This document shows positions 15,913 to 25,900 of a stretch of 64,000 bases of DNA, piece after piece. The notes beneath the pieces were generated by a model, which worked only from the letters and a program-made list of their open reading frames with translations, searched no databases and was not told the origin of the DNA. Every line of letters begins with the position of its first letter. The stretch's first letter is position 1. The stretch is taken from NCBI GenBank assembly GCA_942492115.1, contig CALODL010000001.1, forward strand, positions 248,001-312,000. Reading direction: 5' to 3'. Origin of the DNA: CALODL01 sp942492115 (lineage in GTDB: Bacteria; Planctomycetota; Phycisphaerae; UBA1845; CAIVHJ01). The position numbers were made by a program, and so were the translations under genes.

Positions 15913-18262
15913 GCATGACTCCTTCCGATATCAGGGGGTCGATGACCAGCGTATCGAATGCGGCGACGTGGCCCGAGGCCACTTCGGTGGCGCCGCTGAA
16001 CAGGCTGATGGTCAGATTGTCAGTCGTCGACGCGTCATGTTCGAACATGATCCAGGTGTCGTCCCAGTAGCCCAGGCTGAGCCGTGATCCGCTGCGGACG
16101 ATGCGCAGGCGGCCGGATCGGGCCGGGGCCGGTCGCGCGCGGGTGTCACCCACGTCGGCCCGGATCACATCGGGTGTGCCGGCGGGGCCCACGACATGCT
16201 CGATCGACCCGACGACAGTGCGCTCAGCCGCGGTCTGCACCTCGATTCCAATGACATGCTCACCCGCCTCGATGTCGGGTGGCTCAATCCACGCGTAGTC
16301 CACCGACAGCTCGAAGTCACCGCACAGCACGTGCCGAGTAGGATCAAGGGTCACGCGGGAGTATCCCTGGTCGCCGTTCTGCTCGGTGAAGCGCAAGTGT
16401 CCATTGCGCTCAATGACCAGGTTGCCGAAGAGCATGTCCCGATAGAACCTGTAATCGAGGACCTGGCCACTGAACGTGTCGTGAATCGATTCGAGACACT
16501 GTGCGTTACGGGGAAAGGCCGTGTCGACCTCGAGGTTGTCGAAGGCCACCCGGTATGGCGTCGCAGTAAACCATGTTCCTGACATGACCACCAGCCGCAC
16601 GTCTTCGTCCGGCCCCTCGAAACTGTGCAGGTGTTGCCAGCCGTCCTGCCAGTAGAACGCCGAGTACGTCGTGGCACGGCGGCGCAGCCGCAGGCGCCCG
16701 CCGATCGCGCTCATCTCGGCGAACCGAACACCCCGATCGCTGCTCAGCCGCACGTCCCCCCCCTTCAAGCACCGCTCGGCGGGAGCATGTTCCGGTGCGT
16801 GCTCATGGTGCACGCCGGCGACGGCGATGACCTCGCGCGTGAACACTGAACGGGCCCCCACTATGAAATGCAGGGCCCCCGCCTCGGGGACCGGAAAGTC
16901 GATGAGCTCGAAATCGATCGAGGCATCGAAGTCGCCCCGGATGACGGCCTGCGCCGGGTTGAGCTCGTACGACGAACCGCCGGTGGGCGACGATTCGAAC
17001 ACCAGCGTCCCATTCTGAAGACTGACCTGGCCGGAGGCCAGGAAGCGCTCGTCCAGCGCAGGGCCATCGAAGTCATCGGTGAACGGCATCAGCGAGGGCA
17101 CCCCGTCGTGCAGCCCGATTCGCAGCTCATCGATCGTTCTCTTAGCTGCCAGACGCTCGCTTTCCGCCTCGGCGCGGTCGCGTGAGGCCTGGACATACAG
17201 GCCGCCGAACACGATCGAGGCCACCGTCGTGGCCAGCGTGAACAGATAGGCTGCCCAGTAGCGGCGAATGGACTTCTTGAGCACATAGAGTTGGCTGTCG
17301 CGCCGAGCGCTGATCGGTCGGTTGTCGAGAAACGCCCCAAGATCCTCCGCGAGATCGCCTGCGTTCTGGTAGCGACGTTGGGGTTCCTTGGCCAGGCACT
17401 TGCGCAAGATGGTCTCGAGATCGCCGGTCAGTCGTGTATTGCTGTCGGTCGCGACACTGGGGTCGGCGTTGATGATGTTGTGCATGGCGCTGCGCACGTC
17501 GCCGGATATCGCGTAGGGAAATCGTTCGGTCAGGACCTGCCAGAAGACGACACCTAGCGCATACACATCCGTGCGGACATCGACCTGGTCGTGCTGGCCG
17601 GTGGCCTGTTCGGGGGCCGACCATGGCAGCGACCCGATGAACTGGCCGGTGTGGGTCATGGCGGTCATGTGGGTGACGCCATCATCGAGCTTGGCCAGGC
17701 CAAAGTCGAGGATGTGCGGGTTACCGTCATGATCAACAAGGATGTTGGCCGGCTTGAGGTCGCGATGGATCACCCCACGGAGGTGGGCGGCCTGTACGGC
17801 CTCTGCTACACGCTTGAACAACCCGGCCAGCCTGCGCTGATCGAGGTGCGTTCCCGCGGCGTACGCATCGAGCGGCTGCCCGTCGATGTAGTCCATGATA
17901 TAGTAGACCAGGCCATCGTGCTCGCCGCTGTCGTGGATGGTGACGATCGACGGGTGGCGCAGCTGGCCGAGGATGTGGACCTCGCGCCGCAGGCGGCCGA
18001 TCTCCTGGACCGTGCTGATCGACCCGTGGCGCAGGAACTTGACCGCCACATCGCGCCCGGTGGAGCGCTGCACGGCCTGGTAGACCACCCCCTGACCGCC
18101 CCGATGCAACTCGCGGATGAGGTCGTAGCCCGGCAGCTGCGGCGCGTAGCGCCGCGAACCGATAGGAGTCCGCCGTTCTTGCCGCGCTTCGAACTGAGCG
18201 CGGGCGCGGCGGATGAGGTCATGCTCGGATGAACGCGGACCTTCGGGCACCATTTGCCTCAT
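15878..18262 (-). CDS. Membrane Ser/Thr protein kinase with tandem conA-like domains
   Basis: A 794-residue Hanks-type kinase, clearly paralogous to its neighbour in the first 360 residues. Lys75, 'HRDLKPAN' (166-173), 'DFG' (186-188) and 'APEQ' are intact, and the transmembrane helix is at about 336-357. The C-terminal part is different: two tandem beta-rich domains of the concanavalin/LamG-like kind, each opening with a 'D.F.G..LD.RF' motif (about residues 397 and 590) and likely extracytoplasmic ligand binding. A C8 tract at 16756-16763 (G8 in the coding strand) lies in the first of these domains. A conserved promoter-like site (18294-18323) stands about 30 bases upstream of the ATG. The sigma factor gene precedes it on the same strand. 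Confidence 0.93.
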   Translation of the reverse strand: MRQMVPEGPRSSEHDLIRRARAQFEARQERRTPIGSRRYAPQLPGYDLIRELHRGGQGVVYQAVQRSTGRDVAVKFLRHGSISTVQEIGRLRREVHILGQLRHPSIVTIHDSGEHDGLVYYIMDYIDGQPLDAYAAGTHLDQRRLAGLFKRVAEAVQAAHLRGVIHRDLKPANILVDHDGNPHILDFGLAKLDDGVTHMTAMTHTGQFIGSLPWSAPEQATGQHDQVDVRTDVYALGVVFWQVLTERFPYAISGDVRSAMHNIINADPSVATDSNTRLTGDLETILRKCLAKEPQRRYQNAGDLAEDLGAFLDNRPISARRDSQLYVLKKSIRRYWAAYLFTLATTVASIVFGGLYVQASRDRAEAESERLAAKRTIDELRIGLHDGVPSLMPFTDDFDGPALDERFLASGQVSLQNGTLVFESSPTGGSSYELNPAQAVIRGDFDASIDFELIDFPVPEAGALHFIVGARSVFTREVIAVAGVHHEHAPEHAPAERCLKGGDVRLSSDRGVRFAEMSAIGGRLRLRRRATTYSAFYWQDGWQHLHSFEGPDEDVRLVVMSGTWFTATPYRVAFDNLEVDTAFPRNAQCLESIHDTFSGQVLDYRFYRDMLFGNLVIERNGHLRFTEQNGDQGYSRVTLDPTRHVLCGDFELSVDYAWIEPPDIEAGEHVIGIEVQTAAERTVVGSIEHVVGPAGTPDVIRADVGDTRARPAPARSGRLRIVRSGSRLSLGYWDDTWIMFEHDASTTDNLTISLFSGATEVASGHVAAFDTLVIDPLISEGVMHEGLDPSTGTP

Positions 18263-18293
18263 ATCAAGAAGAACCTGAATAGCCTTGATGTTA

Positions 18294-18323
18294 CAGGCGA
18301 CACCGCGGCCGCGGGTGTTAAGC
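18294..18323 (-). promoter_or_regulatory. Conserved bipartite promoter-like site, kinase copy
   Basis: Read on the minus strand this is GCTTAACAC, 13 bases, then GTCGCCTG. The same geometry occurs at 19044, 28785, 37821 and 53849. It ends 31 bases before the kinase ATG (18262) and overlaps the stop codon of the sigma gene, so the kinase could be transcribed independently of sigma. The spacing (GCTTAA to GTCGCC, 16 bases) fits an ECF-type -35/-10 pair. This is an inference from repetition; no transcription start is known. Confidence 0.6.
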
Positions 18324-18962
18324 GCGATCGCTGAGCAACCGTGACGCCGGCCCGAGCAGGTCGCGCAGGTGATCCCGTGCCCGGCCGCGCAGCATGTACG
18401 CCGTGACGCGTGAGCAGCCCAGCCGATCGGCGACCAGCTGGCCCGGCTGGCCTTCGAGATCGAAGAGCTTCAGTGCCGTGGCATAGTTGTCCGGCATGGC
18501 CGCCAGGGCCCGGTCGATCAGCGTCCGGGCCTCGTCGGCGGCGACAGCGCGACTGGGCGTGGTCGAGGTTACCCCCATGAGGGCGCACAGCTCGATGTAG
18601 GAATCGCCGTTGCTGCCGTGGAGGACCCGTCGATCGGGATGCGGGCGTTTGTCACGCTCCAGGCCGCGAATCGCGTCGAGCAGGTTGTGCCGCGCGATCT
18701 GGCGCAACCACACGGTCAGCGCCGCCATGCTGTCGCCCACGAAGCGGTCGAAGCGGGCAAAGGCCTCCATGTAGGTGACCTGCATGATGTCGTCCGGCTC
18801 GAGGACCGCCTGCCACTTGGGGTTGATCTCCAGCGCGCGCCGCACAGTCGGCCCGACGTGCGCCAGAACCCGTTCGAGCGCATCGAGATCGCCCTGACGG
18901 GCGGCCGTCAGATCCTGCTCGATGAGCGCGTCACGATCGGAATGAGATCCTTCCACGGACAT
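18318..18962 (-). CDS. ECF-type RNA polymerase sigma factor
   Basis: A 214-residue sigma-70-family factor with region 2 ('EPDDIMQVTYMEAFARFDRF' then 'LTVWLRQIARHNLLDAIRG', about residues 50-105) and region 4 ('ALAAMPDNYATALKLFDLEG', then 'VADRLGCSRVTAYMLRGRAR', about 150-200). Regions 1.1 and 3 are absent, as in extracytoplasmic-function sigmas. Pairing with a downstream Ser/Thr kinase is a recurring planctomycete arrangement in which phosphorylation is thought to replace an anti-sigma factor; no anti-sigma gene is seen here. Start ATG 18962, with GGGGGA 3-8 bases upstream; the frame extends to 19130 but without similarity. A diverged fragment of a second copy lies at 28635-28755. Confidence 0.92.
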   Translation of the reverse strand: MSVEGSHSDRDALIEQDLTAARQGDLDALERVLAHVGPTVRRALEINPKWQAVLEPDDIMQVTYMEAFARFDRFVGDSMAALTVWLRQIARHNLLDAIRGLERDKRPHPDRRVLHGSNGDSYIELCALMGVTSTTPSRAVAADEARTLIDRALAAMPDNYATALKLFDLEGQPGQLVADRLGCSRVTAYMLRGRARDHLRDLLGPASRLLSDRA

Positions 18963-19043
18963 GGTCCCCCATTGTAGTTGTACACCCGGCGAACTTGAAG
19001 CTTCTGCCGCGCGGGGGCGCTCGTCTCCAAAAAAACGGCAGGT

Positions 19044-19073
19044 GCTTAGCGCCCCATCCCCGCCCGTCGCCTG
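19044..19073 (+). promoter_or_regulatory. Conserved bipartite promoter-like site facing a dead kinase
   Basis: GCTTAGCGC, 13 bases, GTCGCCTG on the plus strand. It lies in the divergent space between the sigma gene (minus) and a truncated kinase start (plus, 19167). It points at the kinase fragment, which suggests the lost kinase was once under the same control as the intact one at 18262. Confidence 0.55.
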
Positions 19074-19166
19074 TGAACAGGACCGAGGCCCACTGGGCGG
19101 CCGGATGACGCGCGTGGTCGCCCTCCGCATTGGCCGTACCGGCGGTCGGTTCTGCGTGGAGACGGT

Positions 19167-19298
19167 TTGAGGGGTGAAGATTCAGCCCTGCGCGCCGGAG
19201 ACAGGCTCGGCCCCTACGAGGTCATCGACAGGGCTGGTACTGGGGGCATGGGCGGGGTCTATCGTGCTCGCGATACCAGGCTCGATCGCACCGTGGCC
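19167..19298 (+). pseudogene. Truncated Ser/Thr kinase, N-terminal 44 codons only
   Basis: The plus-strand frame reads 'LRAGDRLGPYEVIDRAGTGG' followed by 'MGGVYRARDTRLDRTVA'. This is the opening of a Hanks-type kinase domain: Gly-rich loop and beta strands 1-3. The similarity stops just before the position of the ATP-binding Lys, and 24 bases later the 3' end of the giant RHS gene begins on the other strand. No further kinase sequence follows. A possible TTG start is at 19167. I read this as the stump of a gene whose remainder was lost or displaced when the RHS gene arrived. Confidence 0.72.
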
Positions 19299-19322
19299 GC
19301 GCGCCCGAGTGCCACCCCGGTT

Positions 19323-19943
19323 TCAGTCATCTTTGACCCGACCTTCTGCCTGCAGCGCGGCCTTCGGAATTGTCAGAGCACCCTTCTTGAGTCCCGTTTG
19401 CTCAGGCAAGGTCACGTTGGTGACAGACTTGTAGGCATCTCTTTCTTCAAAGCCCAGGGGGTCTCCGCTCAGGTCAATCTTGTGTGAAAAGATCCTGGCT
19501 TTCGGTTTTTCCTTGCCCTTCACGTAGAGCCATTCGTAAAGATCAGGCGTTGCATAAACACGCTGGCGCTTCTTCTTGAATCCGGAAGTCTTCAGTTTTG
19601 AATCGCCGACAAAACAGGCCAACGCCACGACCGCACCGTCGCGAGCCACCCGTGCGGACTTGGTCGCGTCCTGGAGCGTGACATACTCGGAACCATCGAG
19701 CCCGCTGGGCATCAATTGACCACCACCCGAGCCATGGCCGATGTATACCAGCGTGCTGACCTTGCCGTTTTTCCTGGTGATACTCCGCGCCGTTTTTCCA
19801 AGCTTCTTGAAGGAAGTGATCCTCACGCGGACTTTGGGGTTGCTCTTCCTGATGGCGGCCTTCAGCGCCTTGGCTGTCGCCATCCAAGTCTTCTCGTTCT
19901 TTTTCTTCTTAGGGTCTGCACCCACCGCGATGATCACATCCAG
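19323..19943 (-). other. Caspase-fold-like C-terminal effector domain of the RHS protein
   Basis: This is the 206-residue region after the RHS-core junction 'FIDPNGLD'. It starts as a Rossmann-like 'DVIIAVGAD', then carries 'TLVYIGHGSGGG' with a candidate catalytic His2822 and 'GAVVALACFVGDS' with candidate Cys2862. A strand-HG, then strand-C pair 40 residues apart is the hallmark of clan CD cysteine peptidases (caspases, gingipains, CHAT). The domain is Lys-rich elsewhere. The assignment rests on the motif pattern only. Confidence 0.6.
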
Positions 19944-22900
19944 TCCGTTGGGATCAATGAACTTGACAGGATTGTTCTGCGCAAATGCATAAAGGTTGTA
20001 GAACTGGGGTTCGCGAATGCCCCTGGCCGGTCGATCCATGAATAGCGGGTCGGGCGACTGCCAAACGGAAGTGCGCGGGTCATAGTAGCGCGCACCGTAA
20101 TAGTACAATCCCGTCTCCTCGTCGAGCTCCTTGGCGGAGTACAGGTAGGGGGTGTGCTGGGTGTTGCTTTTTTCCTGAACCCACGTTTCTCCGGAGGGAA
20201 AGTACTGTAAGTGCTCGAAGAGCTTGCCATTGATGGTAGTCACGTAGCTGGAGCTTCCCAGATGATCGGGGTGATAGAAATACAGGAAGTTGCTCTCCGG
20301 ATTGCCGTGATTGTTCTGAGGGTTGGAGTGTCCAGGTGTGAGTTTGCTGGCTACGCGGGTCGTCTCGGCGTAGACGTGCTTGGTGATGACGGTACCATTG
20401 CGGACCGTGTAGAACGGATTGACGTACGCAGTTTCGCCCTGTGGTCCACGTTTGATAACGCGCTGGTCACCGTCATCGTACTTGTAGGTCTTTTCGTGGC
20501 CATTATCGTAGACACTCTGAATCCGATTCTCCTCGTCCCATAGAATGGTGCGGCTGGTGCCGTTGGTGTCGTGCTCCCAGCCGAGCTGGTTGCCATTGGC
20601 ATCGTAGCTGTATGTGCGGTCACCGATGTGCGTGGGGGCATGGGGCTGAGGGCCGTCGAACTGGTACGCCCAAGCATACGAAGTCTTGGATTGTACGATC
20701 GTCTGCCCACTCGGGCGCACGAGTTCGTGAAGTTGGTTCTTTGCGGTGATGTTGTGAATGGTGTCATAAGACATACTCGCAGCGTATTGGCTGGATTTGT
20801 TGGGTCCGTACTGATGAACGCCGCTGGCCTCGGTCAAGCGATAGAGGTCATCGTACGCATAAGTCTGCACCACGGGGCCGCCTGATCTATTGCTTGCGGG
20901 AACAGGGACATCGTTGTGAATCTGCAGGATGTTGCCAACATCGTCATAGGTGTAGTGCAGGTCCTGAAACGGTGTATTCCCCGTTGTGCCACTGACAAGG
21001 TGGAGCAGCCTGCGATCAAGTGGGTCGTACTCTTGTGTCGTACGGACACCGTTTTGGCACTGCATGAACACGCGCTGTTCGAACTTATCGTACTCCAGTC
21101 GTTCGAGGTACGGGAAGACCACGCCGTCTTTGAAACCCGTGGCAGCCCGAACCAGCCCTCCGGAATCGTAGTCGTACGTCAACACCTCCCCGTCAGGATA
21201 AGTGAGTTCCTGCAGCCGGTTCCAGGTGTCGTAGGTGTACTGCGTCGTGTAGACCTCAGGAGAATTTGGGCTGTTGCCCTGGGTGTCGCTTGCAATGGTC
21301 TTGAGTTCCTTCGTCACCTCGCCGAGCTTGCCATAGAACCGTTCTACGGTTCCCGCTTCGCTGGCGACGGTCACGATGCGCCCGGCACGGTTGAACGGCG
21401 CTCCGGGACTACCGTAGGTGTAGGCGACGTTGTTGTCGGGATTTAGCGGGTACGCTACCGTCAGCAGACGATTGAATTCGTGATCATACGAGATCTGCAG
21501 ATTCAGCGCACGTAGATTGGCCGTCACTTTAGCGATCAAGTTTCCCGCCAGGTCGTAGTCATTCTCGGTCAAGCCCGCGTCCGGGCTATCGATCGCGGTA
21601 CGGCGTCCAAAGTTGTCGTAGCTCATCACGGATATATTGTGATGGTCATCCTCGACCTGCACGAGTTGCTTGATGGCATCATAGCCGTAGCTGGTCCAGA
21701 GAATCTGGGCCCCGCCATCGTTGGCCTCGCGCATTGCGGTGATCAGCTTGCGAACATCGTGATACGTGCGCTTCTCAATTCCATTGGCGTCGGTCACGGT
21801 GGTCTCGAAGCGCGGCGTGCCGCTGCGATCCGGCCCGAATCCGTAGCTGGTCGAAGAGGAAGTGTTGTCGGGGATGGTGATGTTCGTGATGCGGTCGAGG
21901 ACATCGTATTCCGTTGTCGTCGGGACGATGGAGTCGTATGCAGGGTTGAACTCGCCAGGTGTACCCAGGGGCTCGGTGGTGGGGTAGAAGTGCTCGACAG
22001 TGCGCCCGACGTGGTCGTAAGTCAACCGTCCGGAAACCATCATAACATGCTCTGCCGGATCGTCCGCGCCACTGTGGATGGTGCAGTCCTTCTTGGTCTG
22101 GAGGACGCGCTTGAGTCCATCGCTAAACAAGACCGTGTCAATGGGGTCGTTGACATCCCGGAAGGGATCGATATGCCGGGTGAGGGCCCAGGGTCTGACA
22201 CCCGGCTGGTTTGGACAGGCCTCGGCAGCCTGATCGGGATGGTACTCGAAGCGCAGCGTTGGGATCAGGCCACCCGTTTCATAGGGGCCCGTGATGGAGG
22301 TGATTCGTCCGAACGCATCGTAATCATGGTCCGTTGCATTGCCGTTGATGTCCGTCGTGACGTCGGGCCTGCCGAAGCGCAAATCATGGGTTGAGGTCGA
22401 GACGTAACCGAAGCTGTCGCTGATCGAGGTCATGTGCGTGGCGGTTGCGGCGTCGTATTCAAGCGCAACAGCATAGCGCTGCCCGTGCAGGTTTGGCGGG
22501 CCGATAGCGCTGAGCAGGTTGCCGTTAGGATAGTACTGCAGATCAGTTGTCGCGACCGCGCCATCTGCCAGGAATTGCCGCACCTGCAGAATGTTCCCGG
22601 TGCCCGGCTCGACGTCGGCTTCCCGTCGGCGCATCTCCACCCCGTTGGAACTGACCAGGATGTGGTTGGGTATGCCAACGATGTAGGCGGCAGGATCTGA
22701 GAAGTAGCCCAGGGCAACGCTCAAGTCGTCCTCTATGCCCTCGTCGGCAGCATCGAAGAAAGCGGTCATATTGCCGACCGCATCATAAGCGAATGTTGTA
22801 TAGGTGGTTTTTCCCGGGATGGCCAGGCCTTCGTAGAACAAGCGGTCCGTCCGCACCAACTGTGGAAACACCGTAGCTGTAGTGCTCTGTGGATCGGCGA

Positions 22901-25900
22901 CCTCCATGCCCGTACTGATGTCGATGAGCACGAAAGAGTGGCGTACTTCCGTGAAACGATTGCCGGCGGCATCCTGGATCAGTTCTCCGATCAGCAGGCT
23001 CTTGTTATAGTAATTGTTGTTGCTGTACGTGCTTGTAATCGAGCGGTACACGGCATCGCCGGCGGGCGTATTCAGTTGCCTCTCGATCACTGTTTGATAG
23101 CCGTAGAATTCTCGTTCGGTACGATCATAGAAGCCGTCGAGATATTCATAAGTGCTGACCAGCGTATCCACACCGTCGCCACAGAATCCGTCGAACACGT
23201 CAACGCGGCTGAGATTCCAGCGCGTCTGTGGCAGGTCGACGGTATTACCGTCGCGTGCATAGTCCAGGGTGATCACGGCTCCAAGCGGACGCCTGATCGT
23301 CCTGAGCAGGTTGGTGCGACCGTGGACATTGAGGTTGACCTGGACCTCTCCTGTCGTGTCGCTGTACAGATGATCGGCGTAACCGTCCCCATTAAAGTCG
23401 CGGAGCGTGATCTCGAAACCTCCCAGCGAACGTGAGCGGCTGTGGCCGCCACCAAAGCTGAGGATCACCGGCCCGATGGGGATGCCAACACTTCCATTGG
23501 CACCGATGTTGCGGGTGATACTGACCTGCGTTCGCAGTGGCATGGCCATGGCACCGGTCAGGACATAGGGTTCCGTGAACCGATTGCCCGTGTTGAAACG
23601 GACAGTCAATTCCGTACTGCCCGAAGCCAAGTCGACGGGAATGCACAAGTCAGCAAGGGGGTTCCCGTTGAGGTCTTTCGACACTGCGTCGAGCAGACCG
23701 TCGCCATTGACGTCAATGAGGTCGTAAAAAGCAGACGAGGTGCTGGCGGTGTGCGACACGCCGCCACCCAGGCCATAACTCGGTGTGGTGAAGCCGACTC
23801 CGACACTAAGTCCCTTGAGTACACTTTGCTCGCGCCGCAACTGACTGGTGCTATCCCAATCCTCTTCTGCTGCAAACCTGTAGCCCAAGTTTAAACGCAC
23901 ACGGAGCCCGGAGCCCGTGCGTGTGACGTAGTCCGGCAAGCCGTCGCCATTGATGTCCAGCAGATCCCAGTGCGTGTTGAAGTCACCGCGTCCGCCCGTG
24001 ACACCCGCGCTGAGGTTGTATGCCGGCTTCTCGGTGGTGATGCTCTCCACCCGCCCCCGGCTGTTGCTCACCTGTCTCGTAATCGTCGCTCCAAGATTGA
24101 TGTTGCAGGTCTCACTGTCGCTCTTGCGAACACGGCCGAAGCCACCAACGACGATACGATCGGCCGCGAGGGCGCCATTCGGGAGCGTCGGCTGTACTTC
24201 ACCGCCGCCGACCACATCCGGATAGCGGTCGCCATTGAAGTCCAGGAACTCAACAGCGGACCAGTTGGTCCCTGAACTGGACCCCACACCAAAGCCCAGC
24301 AGAGAGAGGTTTTCTGATGTCGTCTTAGCGCCACCGAGCCGCACGATTCCGCGACCGCCGCCCAGCTTGGAGCCATCCGGAAAATCCAGGAAGTTTACCC
24401 CTAGCCGCGACGCGCTCATGCGCTCTGCGCTGATCCAGGCTTCTTCATCCTGGGCTCGCCATTGGTCACGTTCGACAAATGGCACCATCTGCAGGAACAC
24501 ATCGATCACCGGGTCGTTGTCGGAGACCGGTACGACGAGTTGGCTCTCGGCGATCGGTAGCGCACACAGCGGGTCCTCCCGATCTGTCAGGCCATTGTCA
24601 TCATTGTCCAGGCCGTCTGAACATGTACTGGGCAGGTCGCCGCCTTCACCTTGTCCGAAGTCGCCGTTGTACTGACCGTAACCCCACTGCCGGAATCCAC
24701 CGCCGAAGGCGTCGGTGTCGTCGGGGCCCAGGTGTAGATCGAAGCCTGTCGATGAGGGAAATCCCGGTGGAATGGTATAGGTCAGGACCGGATTCATGAC
24801 ATTGATTTGCAGTAGGAAGTCCCCGATATCCAGCGCGGATCCCGCGTCCGCCTCGAAGTACAATTCGTCACCCTGAGACACGTCGATGGTAGCATTGAGG
24901 GCGGATGGTCCGGAGACGATGCCGTTCACGATGGCAACGGTCTGCTTGGCCAGGCGCTGGCCGGCTCGTTTGATCGTCAGTGTGACCGTGGTCGTCAGGT
25001 TTGAAGTAAAGACTGTTGTGGAAATGGGCCAATGGACGTCCACCGTACCATCTTCCGGCGCCTGGTAGGGCACATAAGGCGTTGTGAAGGCATTGCGCGG
25101 ATAAGCCTGTATGGTGACGGGTATGTTGAAGGCCAGCGCCGGCTCACCATTGTCGAATTGAGGAGCCGGATTGCCGTCCACGATGGAGTAGACCAGACTT
25201 GCCCCTTCCAAGCAGGTCGGATCGTCCGCATCAGCTACACCGTTACCGTCATTGTCGATTTCATCCGCGCAGGTATCGGCGTTCAATCCACCCTCGGGAA
25301 GAAAGCCGCGCGCGATCTCGGTCGGCGCAAAGCGCACGGCACTGAGATCGATTCGGCTGTCGGTCTGAATGCGCATCTGCAGGAATTCGCCAAGCACCGT
25401 GTCGACGTTGGCCACGACCGGGAAGCTCCCGGTTTGGTCCCATGCAACAGTGTGTTCGTGCATCAGCACCAGACTGGCGAGGTTTGGGCCTTTGAGAATT
25501 TGCAGGGTGATGTCGTCGGTGGTCGTTGCCGATTTGATCAGGTGGCCTGTGACCATGGCACTGCCGTTGACCGGCGCATTGAAGATCAAGGGGCGTCCAC
25601 CGTAGCTATAGTCCGTGGTTGCATCATAGACGAATATCGGCATGCCGTTCTCGTCGACCAGGGACGTGTCCACGGCACCGGTGTAGGTGATGGTCGGAGC
25701 AAACTCAACCTCGTCGTACGCCCCGTCATAGAGCGAGTTTACCCTGAAGTACAGACGGTCACCCGCGCTGACTCCGATGGCATCCAGTCCCGCAATCGTG
25801 CGTGCTGACAAATCTTCGGGGTCGTCGATTGTCTCGGACCACAGCTCGCTAGCGTTGTGTTGAATGCTGGCGCGAATGCCATCGGCGGTTGTGTATGTCG

